This document shows positions 32,442 through 41,409 of a DNA stretch of 45,281 nt, piece by piece; positions within the stretch are counted from its first letter, which is position 1; each line of letters opens with the position of its first letter. Under the pieces are notes generated by a model. It was not told the origin of the DNA. It did no database searches and saw only the letters and a list, made by a program, of their open reading frames with translations. The stretch covers positions 1-45,281 of the forward strand of contig DATKZY010000180.1 in NCBI GenBank assembly GCA_035527715.1, given 5' to 3'. Both the position numbers and the translations under genes were made by a program. The DNA is from DSUN01 sp035527715. Its GTDB lineage: Bacteria; Planctomycetota; PUPC01; DSUN01.

Positions 32442-33371
32442 ATGCACGCAGACGCGCGCGAACGCAAGGGCTTCCTGGCCATCAACATCGGCCTCGGGGC
32501 CAACGTCCTCCTTGCCGCGCTCAAGACGAGCGTCGGCATCCTGGGCCATAGCCCCGCCCTCCTCGCCGAAGGCATCAACTCGACCTCGGACGTGGCGTAC
32601 TACATCGTGGTGAGCGTGTTCGTGCGGCTGGCCGGGCGGCCGCCTGACGACGAGCACCCCTACGGCCACAGCCAGATGGAGAGCATCGCGGCGCTCATCG
32701 TCGGCGCTTTCGTGATGACCACGGCCATCGCCATCTTCTGGGACGCCGTGAACCGCGTGTACGACCTCGCAACGGGCAGGAGCGAGTTCGCCGGCGCCCT
32801 CAGCGTCGCCCTGTGGGTCGCCCTGTTCACCGTCGTCCTCAAGCTGGCGCTCACGCTGTTCACGCGGCGGATCGGCCGGCAGACGCGCAACCCCGCCGTC
32901 CTGGCGCTCGCCTACGACCATCGCAACGACATCTTCTCGGCCTCCGCGGCCAGCGTGGGGGTTTTCCTCGGCCGCATGGGCTACCCGTGGGTGGACCCCC
33001 TGGCCGGCGCCACGGTCGCCCTCATCATCCTGCGCACGGGCATCGAGATCGTGCGGTCGGCCGCGACCGAGTTGATGGACGCCGTGCCCGGCCGCGAGCT
33101 GAGCGAGCAGATCACAGGCGTCCTGGGCGGCATCCCCGGCATCCTCGCCGTAGAGGAGATCCGCGCCCATCGCTTCGGACCCTACCTGGTGGTGAACGTC
33201 ACCGTGGGGATTGACGGCTCGCTGACCGTGGGAGAGGCCGATCGGATCGCCACCCAGGCGGAGCACACGCTGTGCGAGCAGATGGACTTCGTTCGCCGCG
33301 TCCACGTCCACTGCCACCCCGCCGTTTCCACGCCGGACCCCGAGGTTGACTCGGAGCGGACATCTCAGTAG
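32442..33371 (+). CDS. Cation diffusion facilitator family transporter with altered metal-site residues
   Basis: A 309-residue membrane protein exporting divalent metals by proton exchange. Six hydrophobic helices are followed by a cytoplasmic metallochaperone-like domain ending in VRRVHVHCHPA. Family blocks are SPALLAEGINSTSDVAYY, DDEHPYGHSQME and AYDHRNDIFSASAAS. The four helix-2/helix-5 metal ligands, normally Asp or His x3 Asp and His x3 Asp, read Asn46-x3-Asp50 and Asp159-x3-Asp163 here (with His160 adjacent), which may change selectivity. Bacterioferritin lies 53 bp downstream on the same strand, so iron or manganese is a reasonable substrate guess. Confidence 0.88.
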   Translation: MHADARERKGFLAINIGLGANVLLAALKTSVGILGHSPALLAEGINSTSDVAYYIVVSVFVRLAGRPPDDEHPYGHSQMESIAALIVGAFVMTTAIAIFWDAVNRVYDLATGRSEFAGALSVALWVALFTVVLKLALTLFTRRIGRQTRNPAVLALAYDHRNDIFSASAASVGVFLGRMGYPWVDPLAGATVALIILRTGIEIVRSAATELMDAVPGRELSEQITGVLGGIPGILAVEEIRAHRFGPYLVVNVTVGIDGSLTVGEADRIATQAEHTLCEQMDFVRRVHVHCHPAVSTPDPEVDSERTSQ

Positions 33372-33424
33372 AATGCCGGGAACGGGTGTGATGCAGTTCC
33401 CCTGGCACTTGCGAGGAGACCGCG

Positions 33425-33892
33425 ATGAAGGGTAGCGAACGGGTGCTTGAGTGGCTGAACTCGCTGCTGGCCGACGAGCTGACGGCGATCAGCCAGTACA
33501 TGGTCCACGCCGAGATGGCCGAGAGCTGGGGCTACAACAAGCTCGGCGGCCACTTCCAGAAGCGCGCGATTGACGAGATGAAGCACGCCGAGAAACTGAT
33601 CGGGCGCATCCTCTTCCTCGAGGGGAAGCCCACCGTCAGCGAACTGCGCAAGATGTCCATCGGCGCCGACGTGCCCAAGATGCTCGCCGGCGACAAGGGG
33701 CTCGAGCTGGGCGCCATCAATGCCTACAACGAGGCCATCGCCCTCTGCGCCGAAGTCCGCGACCAGGCCACCAAGGAGGTCCTCGACACCATCCTGCGCG
33801 ACGAAGACCGCCACATGGACGAGATCGAGGAGCGTCTGGACCAGATCGGGCAGATGACCCTCCCGATCTTCCTGACCACCCAGGTCGGCTGA
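33425..33892 (+). CDS. bfr: Bacterioferritin
   Basis: A 155-residue iron-storage ferritin that assembles into a 24-subunit shell. All six ferroxidase ligands are in place: Glu18, Glu51, His54, Glu94, Glu127 and His130. Met52, the residue that ligates haem between two subunits, is also present, which separates it from plain ferritins. Length and spacing match the family exactly. A GGAG site lies before the ATG. It follows the metal transporter and precedes the PQQ-like gene by 6 bp, so the three are probably co-transcribed. Confidence 0.96.
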   Translation: MKGSERVLEWLNSLLADELTAISQYMVHAEMAESWGYNKLGGHFQKRAIDEMKHAEKLIGRILFLEGKPTVSELRKMSIGADVPKMLAGDKGLELGAINAYNEAIALCAEVRDQATKEVLDTILRDEDRHMDEIEERLDQIGQMTLPIFLTTQVG

Positions 33893-33898
33893 CATGCC

Positions 33899-35188
33899 GT
33901 GAGATGGTTTCTGCCGGCAGTCTCTGCCTGTGTGCTCTGCACCACCATCGGCGCGGAAGCGGGGGAACGGTATTGGCCCCGCTTCCGCGGCCCGAACGGC
34001 GCCGGGATCAGCGACGCCAAGACGATCCCTGCAACGTGGACCGACCAGGACTACAACTGGAAGGTCACCCTGCCCGGCTTCGGCCATTCGTCGCCCGTGG
34101 TCTGGGCCAATCGCCTCTTCGTCACCTGTGGCGACGCCAGGACGGCCACGCGGACCGTGCTGTGCCTCGACGCGGCCACGGGCAAGACCCTGTGGCAGCG
34201 CGACTACCCCTCCAAGCCCTTTCGCCAGCACGGCGACAACAGCTACATGTCGGCCTCGCCGGCCGCCGACGCCGACGGCGTGGTGGTGAACTGGTCCACG
34301 CCCGACGCGGTCGTGCTCCTCGCCCTCGACAACGAGGGCAAGGAGGCCTGGCGCCGCGACCTCGGCCCCTGGGTCGGCAACCACGGCACAGGCTCCTCCC
34401 CCGTCATTGCCGACGGCCTGGTCGTCCTCACCAACGACCAGGAGGACCCGAGGCTCATCCGCAGCATGTATGGCCCGAACCCCACGATGCCGGCCGGCAA
34501 GAGCAGCCTCATCGCGCTCGACCGCAAGACGGGCGAGACCCGCTGGCAGCTCGAGCGCCGCACGAAGCTCTCGGCCTATTCCACTCCGTGCCTCTCGTCC
34601 TCCGTCGAGGGCAAGCCCGAGGTCATCGTCTCCAGCACCGCGCACGGCATCACGGGCGTGGACCTCGCGACGGGCACGGTGAACTGGGAGGTGGACAAGG
34701 TGTTCCGCGACCGCTGCGTTGGCTCGCCCGTCATTGCCTCCGGCCTGGTGCTCGCCGGCTACGGCGCGGGCGTCCAGGGCGCGCTCATGGTCGCCGTGCA
34801 GCCGGGCTCGAAGGCCAGGGGCATCGAGCCCAGGATCGCCTACCAGCTCAAGGCCCCCGTGCCCCTCGTGCCCACGCCGGTCGCCAGGGACGGATGGCTC
34901 TTCCTCTGGTTCGACAACGGCACCGTGGCCTGCGTGAAGGCCGAGACGGGCGAGCCCGTCTGGCGCGAGCGCGTCCCCGGCGCCTTCTACGGCTCGCCCG
35001 TGTGGGTGGACGGCCGGCTCTACTGCATCGCCAAGAACGGCGAGGTCGTGGTCGTTGCCGCGGGCGACAAGTTCGAGCTTCTCGCCCGCGTGCCCCTGGG
35101 CGAGCCGAGCTTCGCCACGCCCGCGGTGGCCAACGGCGTCATGTACCTTCGCACCCGCACCCGGCTCTTCGCCCTGGGAGGCAAGTGA
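33899..35188 (+). CDS. Secreted PQQ-like beta-propeller repeat protein
   Basis: A 429-residue exported propeller. After a short signal peptide (VSACVLCTTIGAEAG) comes YWPRFRGPNGAGIS, the planctomycete variant of the WPQWRGP start, then blades such as CLDAATGKTLWQRDYP, ALDRKTGETRWQLE, DLATGTVNWEV and CVKAETGEPVWRERV. The fold is that of PQQ dehydrogenases but a cofactor site is not evident. GTG at 33899 follows the bacterioferritin stop by 6 bp without a clear ribosome site, so translation is probably coupled. The family is a paralogue of the protein at 9437-10675. Confidence 0.86.
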   Translation: MRWFLPAVSACVLCTTIGAEAGERYWPRFRGPNGAGISDAKTIPATWTDQDYNWKVTLPGFGHSSPVVWANRLFVTCGDARTATRTVLCLDAATGKTLWQRDYPSKPFRQHGDNSYMSASPAADADGVVVNWSTPDAVVLLALDNEGKEAWRRDLGPWVGNHGTGSSPVIADGLVVLTNDQEDPRLIRSMYGPNPTMPAGKSSLIALDRKTGETRWQLERRTKLSAYSTPCLSSSVEGKPEVIVSSTAHGITGVDLATGTVNWEVDKVFRDRCVGSPVIASGLVLAGYGAGVQGALMVAVQPGSKARGIEPRIAYQLKAPVPLVPTPVARDGWLFLWFDNGTVACVKAETGEPVWRERVPGAFYGSPVWVDGRLYCIAKNGEVVVVAAGDKFELLARVPLGEPSFATPAVANGVMYLRTRTRLFALGGK

Positions 35189-35201
35189 AGGAGGCCAAGG
35201 C

Positions 35202-36089
35202 ATGAAATGGCTGCACGTGCTGTTGCTGGTGGCTGGCTTGGCGCCTCGAGGCGTCCGGGCCGAAGAGGCCAAGCCCGCAGGTCTCCCCAACCCCTTCTAC
35301 GCGATGGACACGGCGTTCCGCCGGCCGGGCCAGAAGACGGTCGAGGAGTTCGCGCTCGTGAAGGAGCTGGGCTACGCCGGCTTCGCATGGCACGAGGAGG
35401 CCCCCGGCCAGGCCAAGGCCATCGCGGCAGAGGCGGCCGGCCTCGGCCTTCAGATGTCCACCATCTACTGCCCGGCGCGCGTGACGCCCGAGGGCGACCT
35501 CTCGACCGGCGCCCGGCTGCCCGAGATGATGGCCGCCCTCAAGGGCACGGCGACCATCGTCTGGCTCCACGTCGGCGGCAAGGGGCCGGCCTTCGACTCC
35601 CTCACCGGCGACGAGCCGCTGGTCAAGAAGCTCCGCGAGCTCTCCGACGTCGCCGCCGCCAACGGCCTCCGCATCGCCCTCTACCCCCACGTGGGCGAGT
35701 GGACCGCGAAGTTCGCCGACGCCACGGCGCTGGCCAAGGTCGTCAAGCACCCGCGGTTCGGCGTCACCTTCAACCTCTGCCACGCCATGGCCATGGGCGA
35801 GGAGAAGGCCATCCCCACCCTCCTCGACCAGGCGAAGGGCGTGCTCTTCACCGTCACCATCTGCGGCGCCGACACGGGCGTGACCGGCGGCAACTGGGGC
35901 AAGCTCATCCAGACGCTCGACAAGGGCACCTTCGACCAGGTCGCCCTGCTCAAGAAGCTCAAGGCCATCGGCTTCACCGGCCCGATCGGCTTCCAGGGCT
36001 ACGCTATCAAGGGCGACCCCCGCAAGGACATCCTGGCCCCGACCATGAAGGCCTGGCTCAAGCTCTCCGCCGCCGCGGCACAGGAATAG
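35202..36089 (+). CDS. Exported sugar phosphate isomerase/epimerase-like TIM barrel protein
   Basis: A 295-residue protein with a signal peptide (LHVLLLVAGLAPRGVRAEE) and an AP endonuclease 2/xylose isomerase-type TIM barrel: TVEEFALVKELGYAGFAWHEE, GLRIALYPHVGEW (a metal-ligand region), HPRFGVTFNLCHAMAMGE and GFTGPIGFQGYAI. Secreted members of this superfamily are frequent in planctomycetes and often act on keto-sugars, sometimes alongside DUF1080 proteins; the substrate here is unknown. AAGGAGG at 35188-35194 overlaps the stop codon of the preceding gene, indicating co-expression. Confidence 0.85.
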   Translation: MKWLHVLLLVAGLAPRGVRAEEAKPAGLPNPFYAMDTAFRRPGQKTVEEFALVKELGYAGFAWHEEAPGQAKAIAAEAAGLGLQMSTIYCPARVTPEGDLSTGARLPEMMAALKGTATIVWLHVGGKGPAFDSLTGDEPLVKKLRELSDVAAANGLRIALYPHVGEWTAKFADATALAKVVKHPRFGVTFNLCHAMAMGEEKAIPTLLDQAKGVLFTVTICGADTGVTGGNWGKLIQTLDKGTFDQVALLKKLKAIGFTGPIGFQGYAIKGDPRKDILAPTMKAWLKLSAAAAQE

Positions 36090-36189
36090 CGCGCGTTTCT
36101 GACCAGGACTGCGCCGTGGGCGCGAGGCCTGGCCCCAGGGACTTCACTCGTCGGTGATCGGTCTTCGGGCAGGAGGGGAAACGGTTCCG

Positions 36190-36252
36190 CACAGAGGACA
36201 CTGAGGGACACAGAGAAGAGCAGAACCGGACCACCACGGATGGCACGGATGG
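36190..36252 (+). repeat. 63-bp dispersed repeat, left copy flanking the R-M gene
   Basis: Runs CACAGAGGACACTGAGGGAC to CCACCACGGATGGCACGGATGG. It matches the reverse complement of 39719-39781 at 59 of 63 positions. It lies between the sugar-isomerase-like gene and the 3' end of the restriction-modification gene. Confidence 0.88.
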
Positions 36253-36347
36253 GAGAAGCCGGTAGGGCGTGCATACTTGCACGCGGAATCCGACCGCCAA
36301 ACCTTGGCCCGAGCGAAGCCGAGGGCACGCGAGAGATGCGGGACAGG

Positions 36348-39300
36348 TCAAGTCTCTCTCAGCGCCGCCTGAATCGTCTCCAGTTCCGCCGCCGTGATTC
36401 CCCACATCTCCGCCGCCGCTTCGTCGATTCTCTGTTCCAGAACGCCCAGCGAATCCAAGTCCGAATGCAGGGCGGCCTCGTGGCACTGGCGGGAGGTCTC
36501 AGACAGCAGCCTATGCACGGGCTTGGCGGAGTCGAACTTGGCCAAAGCAATGGACTTAAGGATCGCGGGTGTCCCGAAACCGCGCCCTGCGGCGGAACTG
36601 CCTGCGATGAAGAACCGAGACGGCGCGGAATTGAGGGCGCCGCAGATGTAGTGGGCCTCTTGGGCGTTCTGTGCCGCAACGAATGTGATCGTGTTGGTGC
36701 ACGGGATCACCGGGCGGTCGGGTCCCCCACACACAGGCATTGTGGACACGACGCTGGCTCTGAACGCGTTGGTCATCATCGGCCAGACGACCTTCCACTC
36801 AGACATTGTGTATGGGCCGATACCGTACATGGAGTAGAAAGGCCCATTTGTTCTGAGACCGGCAACCACCTTTGAGGCGACATCCAGCAGAATGGACCTG
36901 AAATTCATGAGGAGGGCATACGTCCTCGGTGCTTTGCGCCTCAGCATTCCCTCAGGAATGCCAAGCCGTCTGTCTGGCTCCTGTACCATGATAATGTGGA
37001 AGGGGTTAACGATCTGCCATCTCCGCACGTTTCGGCCCTTTACGGCCGGGTACACATGTGTCCGTTCGATGGCCGCTGTCACGCAATCGACGTCGGTCTT
37101 TCCTGCTTCGCCCATGTTCCTCACGAGTAGGCAGCCCTTGGGGGCCTCCTGCAAGACTTGGACCCAGTAGACGCCGTACGGGTCGGTTCTGCCTCCCTGA
37201 TGAGCCGTATAGCCTGCCTTGCCCTGAACCTTTCCCACCGCCACGCGGGTGCAAGGGTCCACGATCTGCCAATGCGAGGAAGGATCTTCCGTCAAGGGCG
37301 CGGCTTCTCGGGTGCGCCGGCCCAGTTTCGCTAAGACGTGCCCCAATTCCTCGTCCGGCTGTATGCGCGTTCCGGCAGGGCGCGTCCATTCATAATACGG
37401 AACGGGATACACCGTCTCTTCGCCCTTGACCGCTAGGAATGTGCATGCAAGGTTGGCCGCCTCAAAGGCTTTCACGCGCGAGAAGTCGTCAACCCGCGCG
37501 ATCCGGAAGTGCTCGCGGTCGCCGAGCCGGAACCTGCGGAACCCACTCGCCTGACCTTTGGAGCGGAACACGCTCTGCGTGATAACGAAGCCAAGCCTGC
37601 CTTGTGTTCGCAGGTAGCTGTCCAGGCAGGCGTACGTGAACAATTGAGAGAAGTCCTTCTCGCCTGGGCCCAGCCGCGCCTCGTGCCCCTTGAGTGAGAA
37701 TAGGCCGTACTGATGCCACAACCACTTGGACTTGTCCCGGTACTCCCCTGGGAGGTACGCCCAGCGTATCCACGGCGGATTGCCGGCGACGAAGTGGACC
37801 CGGCCAACGAACAGCGGGGCGAAGGCGTTCTTGATGATGCGTGCCCAGATGCCGTTCTGGTCCTCCGCGTCGAGGACGCGAAGCTGCTCGTACAGCTCTG
37901 TGTGCAGTTGCCGCTCGGCAACGGGGATGCCTTCTTCCTCGCAACGGGCCAGGAAGTCGCCGACGGGGTACTTGTTCCGGATGCAGAACTCCAGTGTGTC
38001 GGCGTATTGGGCGACCCGCTCGCGGTCGGTGGCGATCTCGCCGGGGATGATGAACTCGCCTGCGGCGGTGCGGAGCTTGCGCGCGCCCTTGCCAGTGAAA
38101 AGCTCCCCGTGCTCGGCGGGGGTCATGACGGAGTCGCAGAGGTAGACGGGGATCTCGAGCCGCGGGGCGAAGCGCAAGAGGTCGCGCACCGCCAGCAGGT
38201 AGTTGGTTCTGGCGGCCATGACGGCCAGCGGGTTGAGGTCGAAGCCGATCACGTTGCTCTGGACTTTCGCCATCAGCTCCTTCTCGCCGAAGCCGCATTC
38301 GTGGGCGTGCTGCTCAAACCACTGCTTCACGCGGTTGATCGCCATGACGAGAAACGTGCCCGACCCGCAGGCGGGATCGAGGATGCGCTTGTCGGGATCG
38401 CCGTCGTAGCCGAGTTCGTTGAGGACGTGTTCCGCGAGCCAGTCGGGGGTGTAGTACTCACCGAGATCGTGCCGCACGCTCTTGGGGAACAGGTGCTGGT
38501 AGAGTTTCTTCAAGAGGTCGCGGCTCTCCGTCGGCTCGACGCTGAGGGTGGCAGGGTCGTAGCCGTCGAGGGCACGGGCGATGGAGCGGACGGCTTCGGC
38601 GACCTGTTCGCTCCACGCGGCGAGATACCAGGAGAAGAGGTCCCCTTCGAGGAAGTTGGTGATCCCGAGCTGGGTCCAGATGCCGCCCTGTTCGAGTTGG
38701 GCGACTTCGCGGCGGAGCTGAGCGTTGGTGGCCGCGGCGGCGCACTTCTTGAGCACCGAAGTGCCCAGCGGCGAGAAGGAGCCGGCGATCTCGGCTGCAA
38801 GAAACTTCATGAGGATTGCGTAGTACGAGTGGACGGCGAAGAGGATAGGCGCGGGCTCGCCGCCGGCGAGGTGGTAGTGCGAGGCGAGTTTGGCGACCTT
38901 GGGGTTCTTGCCCTCCACGTCGTAGCCGCACACCTCGCCGAAGAGGAGCTTCCACTGGTTGAAGAACATCTTGGCCTTGCGGCTGCGGGTCTGCGTGATG
39001 GCCCGGTAGAGAGCCGCGATGGCCGCGACCGGCAGCGAGGCGTCGGCCCCAAAATCCTCGGCCAACCGCTCGGGCGTGAACGAATGGCCCTGCGCGCCAA
39101 GCGACACGAGGGCGCGCAGGAGCCGCTCGACCGTGTGCCGCGTGACGGGCTTGGGGTCCTCGACCTCCCACTTGCCGCTGCGATAGCGCACGAAGAGGAT
39201 CGTATCGCCGTCGCAGCCTACGCCGAGCAACCGCTCGGGCCGGTAGCCCTCGTCCCGCTCGAAGTCCGCGATGCGCTGCTTGATCTGCGCCACGACGTTC

Positions 39301-39593
39301 TTGGCGCCAGGGGCCCCCGCATCCTCCGTGATCTTGTGCGGCCCTTTGGGGTGCTTGTACTCCAGAAGGACGCCCTGGTACTTGGAGTCGAGGCGTCCGC
39401 CGCCGATGGCGTACTCGTGGCGGCCCTTAACCTGTAGCCCTGAGAGCGAGATGAACTCGTCAATCAGCTTGTTGCACTCGTGGCGAACGTCTTCCTCGGA
39501 GCCGGCGGACTTTGCGGCGGCAAGCATGGCGTCGGCCATCGTTCTCGCATGGCTGGCGATCAGCCGCTCGAGGTCCGCTATGGCTTGTCGCAT
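36348..39593 (-). CDS. Single-chain type IIG/IIL restriction-modification enzyme
   Basis: A 1,081-residue enzyme that should both cut and N6-adenine-methylate DNA. An N-terminal PD-(D/E)xK nuclease is marked by Asp69 (GGGRLDS) and LEYK with Glu78-x-Lys80. A helical connector leads to HDLGEYYTPDWLAEHVL, methyltransferase motif I DPACGSGTF (406-414), the FDLNPLAVMAARTNY segment and motif IV NPPW (605-608). The last 400 residues are the target-recognition domain. No separate specificity or nuclease gene is needed or present. GC content drops sharply from the 5' half to the recognition-domain half, suggesting exchange of specificity. Inverted 63-bp repeats flank the gene. Eco57I- and MmeI-like enzymes are the nearest models. 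Confidence 0.9.
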   Translation of the reverse strand: MRQAIADLERLIASHARTMADAMLAAAKSAGSEEDVRHECNKLIDEFISLSGLQVKGRHEYAIGGGRLDSKYQGVLLEYKHPKGPHKITEDAGAPGAKNVVAQIKQRIADFERDEGYRPERLLGVGCDGDTILFVRYRSGKWEVEDPKPVTRHTVERLLRALVSLGAQGHSFTPERLAEDFGADASLPVAAIAALYRAITQTRSRKAKMFFNQWKLLFGEVCGYDVEGKNPKVAKLASHYHLAGGEPAPILFAVHSYYAILMKFLAAEIAGSFSPLGTSVLKKCAAAATNAQLRREVAQLEQGGIWTQLGITNFLEGDLFSWYLAAWSEQVAEAVRSIARALDGYDPATLSVEPTESRDLLKKLYQHLFPKSVRHDLGEYYTPDWLAEHVLNELGYDGDPDKRILDPACGSGTFLVMAINRVKQWFEQHAHECGFGEKELMAKVQSNVIGFDLNPLAVMAARTNYLLAVRDLLRFAPRLEIPVYLCDSVMTPAEHGELFTGKGARKLRTAAGEFIIPGEIATDRERVAQYADTLEFCIRNKYPVGDFLARCEEEGIPVAERQLHTELYEQLRVLDAEDQNGIWARIIKNAFAPLFVGRVHFVAGNPPWIRWAYLPGEYRDKSKWLWHQYGLFSLKGHEARLGPGEKDFSQLFTYACLDSYLRTQGRLGFVITQSVFRSKGQASGFRRFRLGDREHFRIARVDDFSRVKAFEAANLACTFLAVKGEETVYPVPYYEWTRPAGTRIQPDEELGHVLAKLGRRTREAAPLTEDPSSHWQIVDPCTRVAVGKVQGKAGYTAHQGGRTDPYGVYWVQVLQEAPKGCLLVRNMGEAGKTDVDCVTAAIERTHVYPAVKGRNVRRWQIVNPFHIIMVQEPDRRLGIPEGMLRRKAPRTYALLMNFRSILLDVASKVVAGLRTNGPFYSMYGIGPYTMSEWKVVWPMMTNAFRASVVSTMPVCGGPDRPVIPCTNTITFVAAQNAQEAHYICGALNSAPSRFFIAGSSAAGRGFGTPAILKSIALAKFDSAKPVHRLLSETSRQCHEAALHSDLDSLGVLEQRIDEAAAEMWGITAAELETIQAALRET

Positions 39594-39718
39594 GGAAAGC
39601 TCCCACGGGATGCCCGGTCGCGAAACCTACCGTCAGTCGGAAGCATACCAGATGGCCGTAGGGCTTTCAACAGCAGCTTCATCCATGCCCCTCCCTCTGC
39701 GTTCCATGCCATCCGTGT

Positions 39719-39781
39719 CCATCCGTGCCATCCGTGGTGGTCTGGTTCGGATCTTCTCTGTGTCCCTCAGTGCCCTCTGTG
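39719..39781 (-). repeat. 63-bp dispersed repeat, right copy flanking the R-M gene
   Basis: Inverted copy of 36190-36252 (four mismatches in 63). On its left it continues into tandem CCATCCGTG units (about 39703-39738); on its right follows CGCGTCTCGCGCTTCGCGTG and CTCTCCGCTGCCTCTGC, which look like further dispersed repeat pieces. Together these fill the 392-bp gap 39594-39985. Confidence 0.88.
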
Positions 39782-39895
39782 GTGAAGCTCTTGTTCCGCG
39801 TCTCGCGCTTCGCGTGTCTCGCGGGTGGTCCCCTCTGCTCTCTCCGCTGCCTCTGCATGGGGCCCGCCTTCCCTCGCCTCGCAGGTGCAAATTCG

Positions 39896-39925
39896 TTGGA
39901 ATCGCGGGGGCGATTTGGGTAGAAT
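39896..39925 (+). promoter_or_regulatory. Predicted promoter of the discoidin-Agl23 operon
   Basis: TTGGAA (39896-39901) and TAGAAT (39920-39925) are 18 bases apart, about 60 bases before the start codon at 39986. It lies just beyond the dispersed repeats. Confidence 0.45.
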
Positions 39926-39985
39926 AGGGGGCGAGCAGGGCAAACCCGGGTCCGCGACAATCTCTTCTGGAAGGAGTCGATGCCG

Positions 39986-40687
39986 ATGCGGAGCAGGTGG
40001 CTTGTCTGGGCTGGGATGCTGGTCGCAGGGCTGATCGCGCTGGGCCTCGCGCGCCGCGACGCGCGCGCGGCCGAGGCCGCCAAGGAGGGGATGGAGGAGA
40101 TCAAGGTCGAGCTGCCGCTCCCCATGTTCCGCGGCACGCCGAAGAATATCAAGCTCACCGAGCACATGGAAAAGCCGTCGGGCAAGCCGCGTCCCGCCTT
40201 CCTGGCCCCGAAGGGCACGAAGAACGTCTCGCTGAAGAAGCCCATCACCAGCAGCGACGACGCGCCGATCATCGGCGAGCTGGCGCAGGTGGCCGACGAC
40301 GATAAGAAGGGGAGCGATGGCTCCTACGTCGAGCTCGGGCCGGGACGCCAGTGGGTGCAGATCGACCTCCAGGAGAAGTTCGACATCCACGCGCTGCTCG
40401 TGTGGCACTTTCACGGCGAGGCGCGCGTGTACCACGACGTCGTGGTGCAGGTCGCCGACGACGCGGACTTCATCACCAACGTCCGGACGATCTACAATAA
40501 CGACTACGACAACTCCTCGGGCCTCGGGATTGGCAAGGACCTCGAGTATTTCGAGGGCTACGAGGGCCGCCTGATGCCCTGCAAGGGCATGGTAGCACGC
40601 TACGTGCGCCTCTACTCGAAGGGCAGCACGGCCAACGACATGAACCACTACACCGAGGTCGAGGTCTACGCCACCCCCGCCAAGTGA
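39986..40687 (+). CDS. Secreted discoidin-like (F5/8 type C-like) protein, paralogue 1
   Basis: A 233-residue exported protein (signal WLVWAGMLVAGLIALGLARRDARA). The single domain carries TKNVSLKKPITSSDD, ELGPGRQWVQIDLQEKFDIHALLVWH, a long VRTIYNNDYDNSSGLGIGKD loop and ARYVRLYSKGST...NHYTEVEVYA, a discoidin-like jelly-roll expected to bind carbohydrate or another surface ligand. ATG at 39986 is preferred because AAGGAG (39971-39976) is 9 bases away; ATG 39980 is too close. The next gene encodes a close paralogue 11 bp downstream, the result of a tandem duplication. Confidence 0.78.
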   Translation: MRSRWLVWAGMLVAGLIALGLARRDARAAEAAKEGMEEIKVELPLPMFRGTPKNIKLTEHMEKPSGKPRPAFLAPKGTKNVSLKKPITSSDDAPIIGELAQVADDDKKGSDGSYVELGPGRQWVQIDLQEKFDIHALLVWHFHGEARVYHDVVVQVADDADFITNVRTIYNNDYDNSSGLGIGKDLEYFEGYEGRLMPCKGMVARYVRLYSKGSTANDMNHYTEVEVYATPAK

Positions 40688-40698
40688 GGGGGCCTGCC

Positions 40699-41409
40699 GT
40701 GCATCGCTGTTGCCTGTTCCAGGTGGCCCTGGCCGCCGCCATCGCTCCCCTGTTGGTGTGCGCCGCGACCAGCCCCCGGTCAAGGGAAGCCAAGGGCGGA
40801 CCCAGGCTCGTCGCCCTGAGGGTTGACCTGCCCAGGGCCGTGCCCATCGGCACGAAGCGGGACTTCAAGCCCAACGAGCATCAGGAGCCTTTCCCCGTCG
40901 AGGGGAAGGTTCGCCCGCCCTTCCTCGCTCCCGAAGGCACGAAGAACGTTGCACTTGGGAAGCCGGTCACCGGCAGCGACGACATGCCCGCCATCGGCGA
41001 GCTGTCGCTCGTCACCGATGGCGATAAGAGCGGGAACGAGGGAACCTATGTCGAGCTCGGGCCAGGCCGCCAATGGGTCCAGATTGACCTTCAGGCCGCC
41101 TTCAGCCTCCACGCCATCCTCGTGTGGCACTACCACAAGGAGCCGCGTTACTACCACGACGTCGTGGTCCAAGTGTCTGATGACGCTGACTTTATAACGA
41201 ACGTTCGCACCCTGTTCGACAACGACTACGACAACTCCTCGGGCCTCGGTCTGGGCAAGGACAAGGAGTACGCCGAAACCTACGAGGGGCGCCTCATCCC
41301 TGTCAAGGACACCGCCGCCCGGTTCGTCCGCCTTTACTCTAAAGGCAGCAGCGACAACGACTTAAATCACTACGTCGAGGTCGAGGTCCACGCCACGCCG
41401 ACCCAATGA
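40699..41409 (+). CDS. Secreted discoidin-like protein, paralogue 2
   Basis: A 236-residue exported protein highly similar along its length to the preceding gene product: shared blocks are APEGTKNVALGKPVTGSDD, ELGPGRQWVQIDL, YHDVVVQVSDDADFITNVRT and ARFVRLYSKGSSDNDLNHY. The N-termini differ more, including the signal peptide (LFQVALAAAIAPLLVCAA). GTG at 40699 with GAGGGGG six bases upstream is favoured; GTG at 40684, overlapping the upstream stop, is possible. The stop overlaps the ATG of the Agl23-like gene (ATGA), so the three genes form one coupled operon. Confidence 0.78.
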   Translation: MHRCCLFQVALAAAIAPLLVCAATSPRSREAKGGPRLVALRVDLPRAVPIGTKRDFKPNEHQEPFPVEGKVRPPFLAPEGTKNVALGKPVTGSDDMPAIGELSLVTDGDKSGNEGTYVELGPGRQWVQIDLQAAFSLHAILVWHYHKEPRYYHDVVVQVSDDADFITNVRTLFDNDYDNSSGLGLGKDKEYAETYEGRLIPVKDTAARFVRLYSKGSSDNDLNHYVEVEVHATPTQ

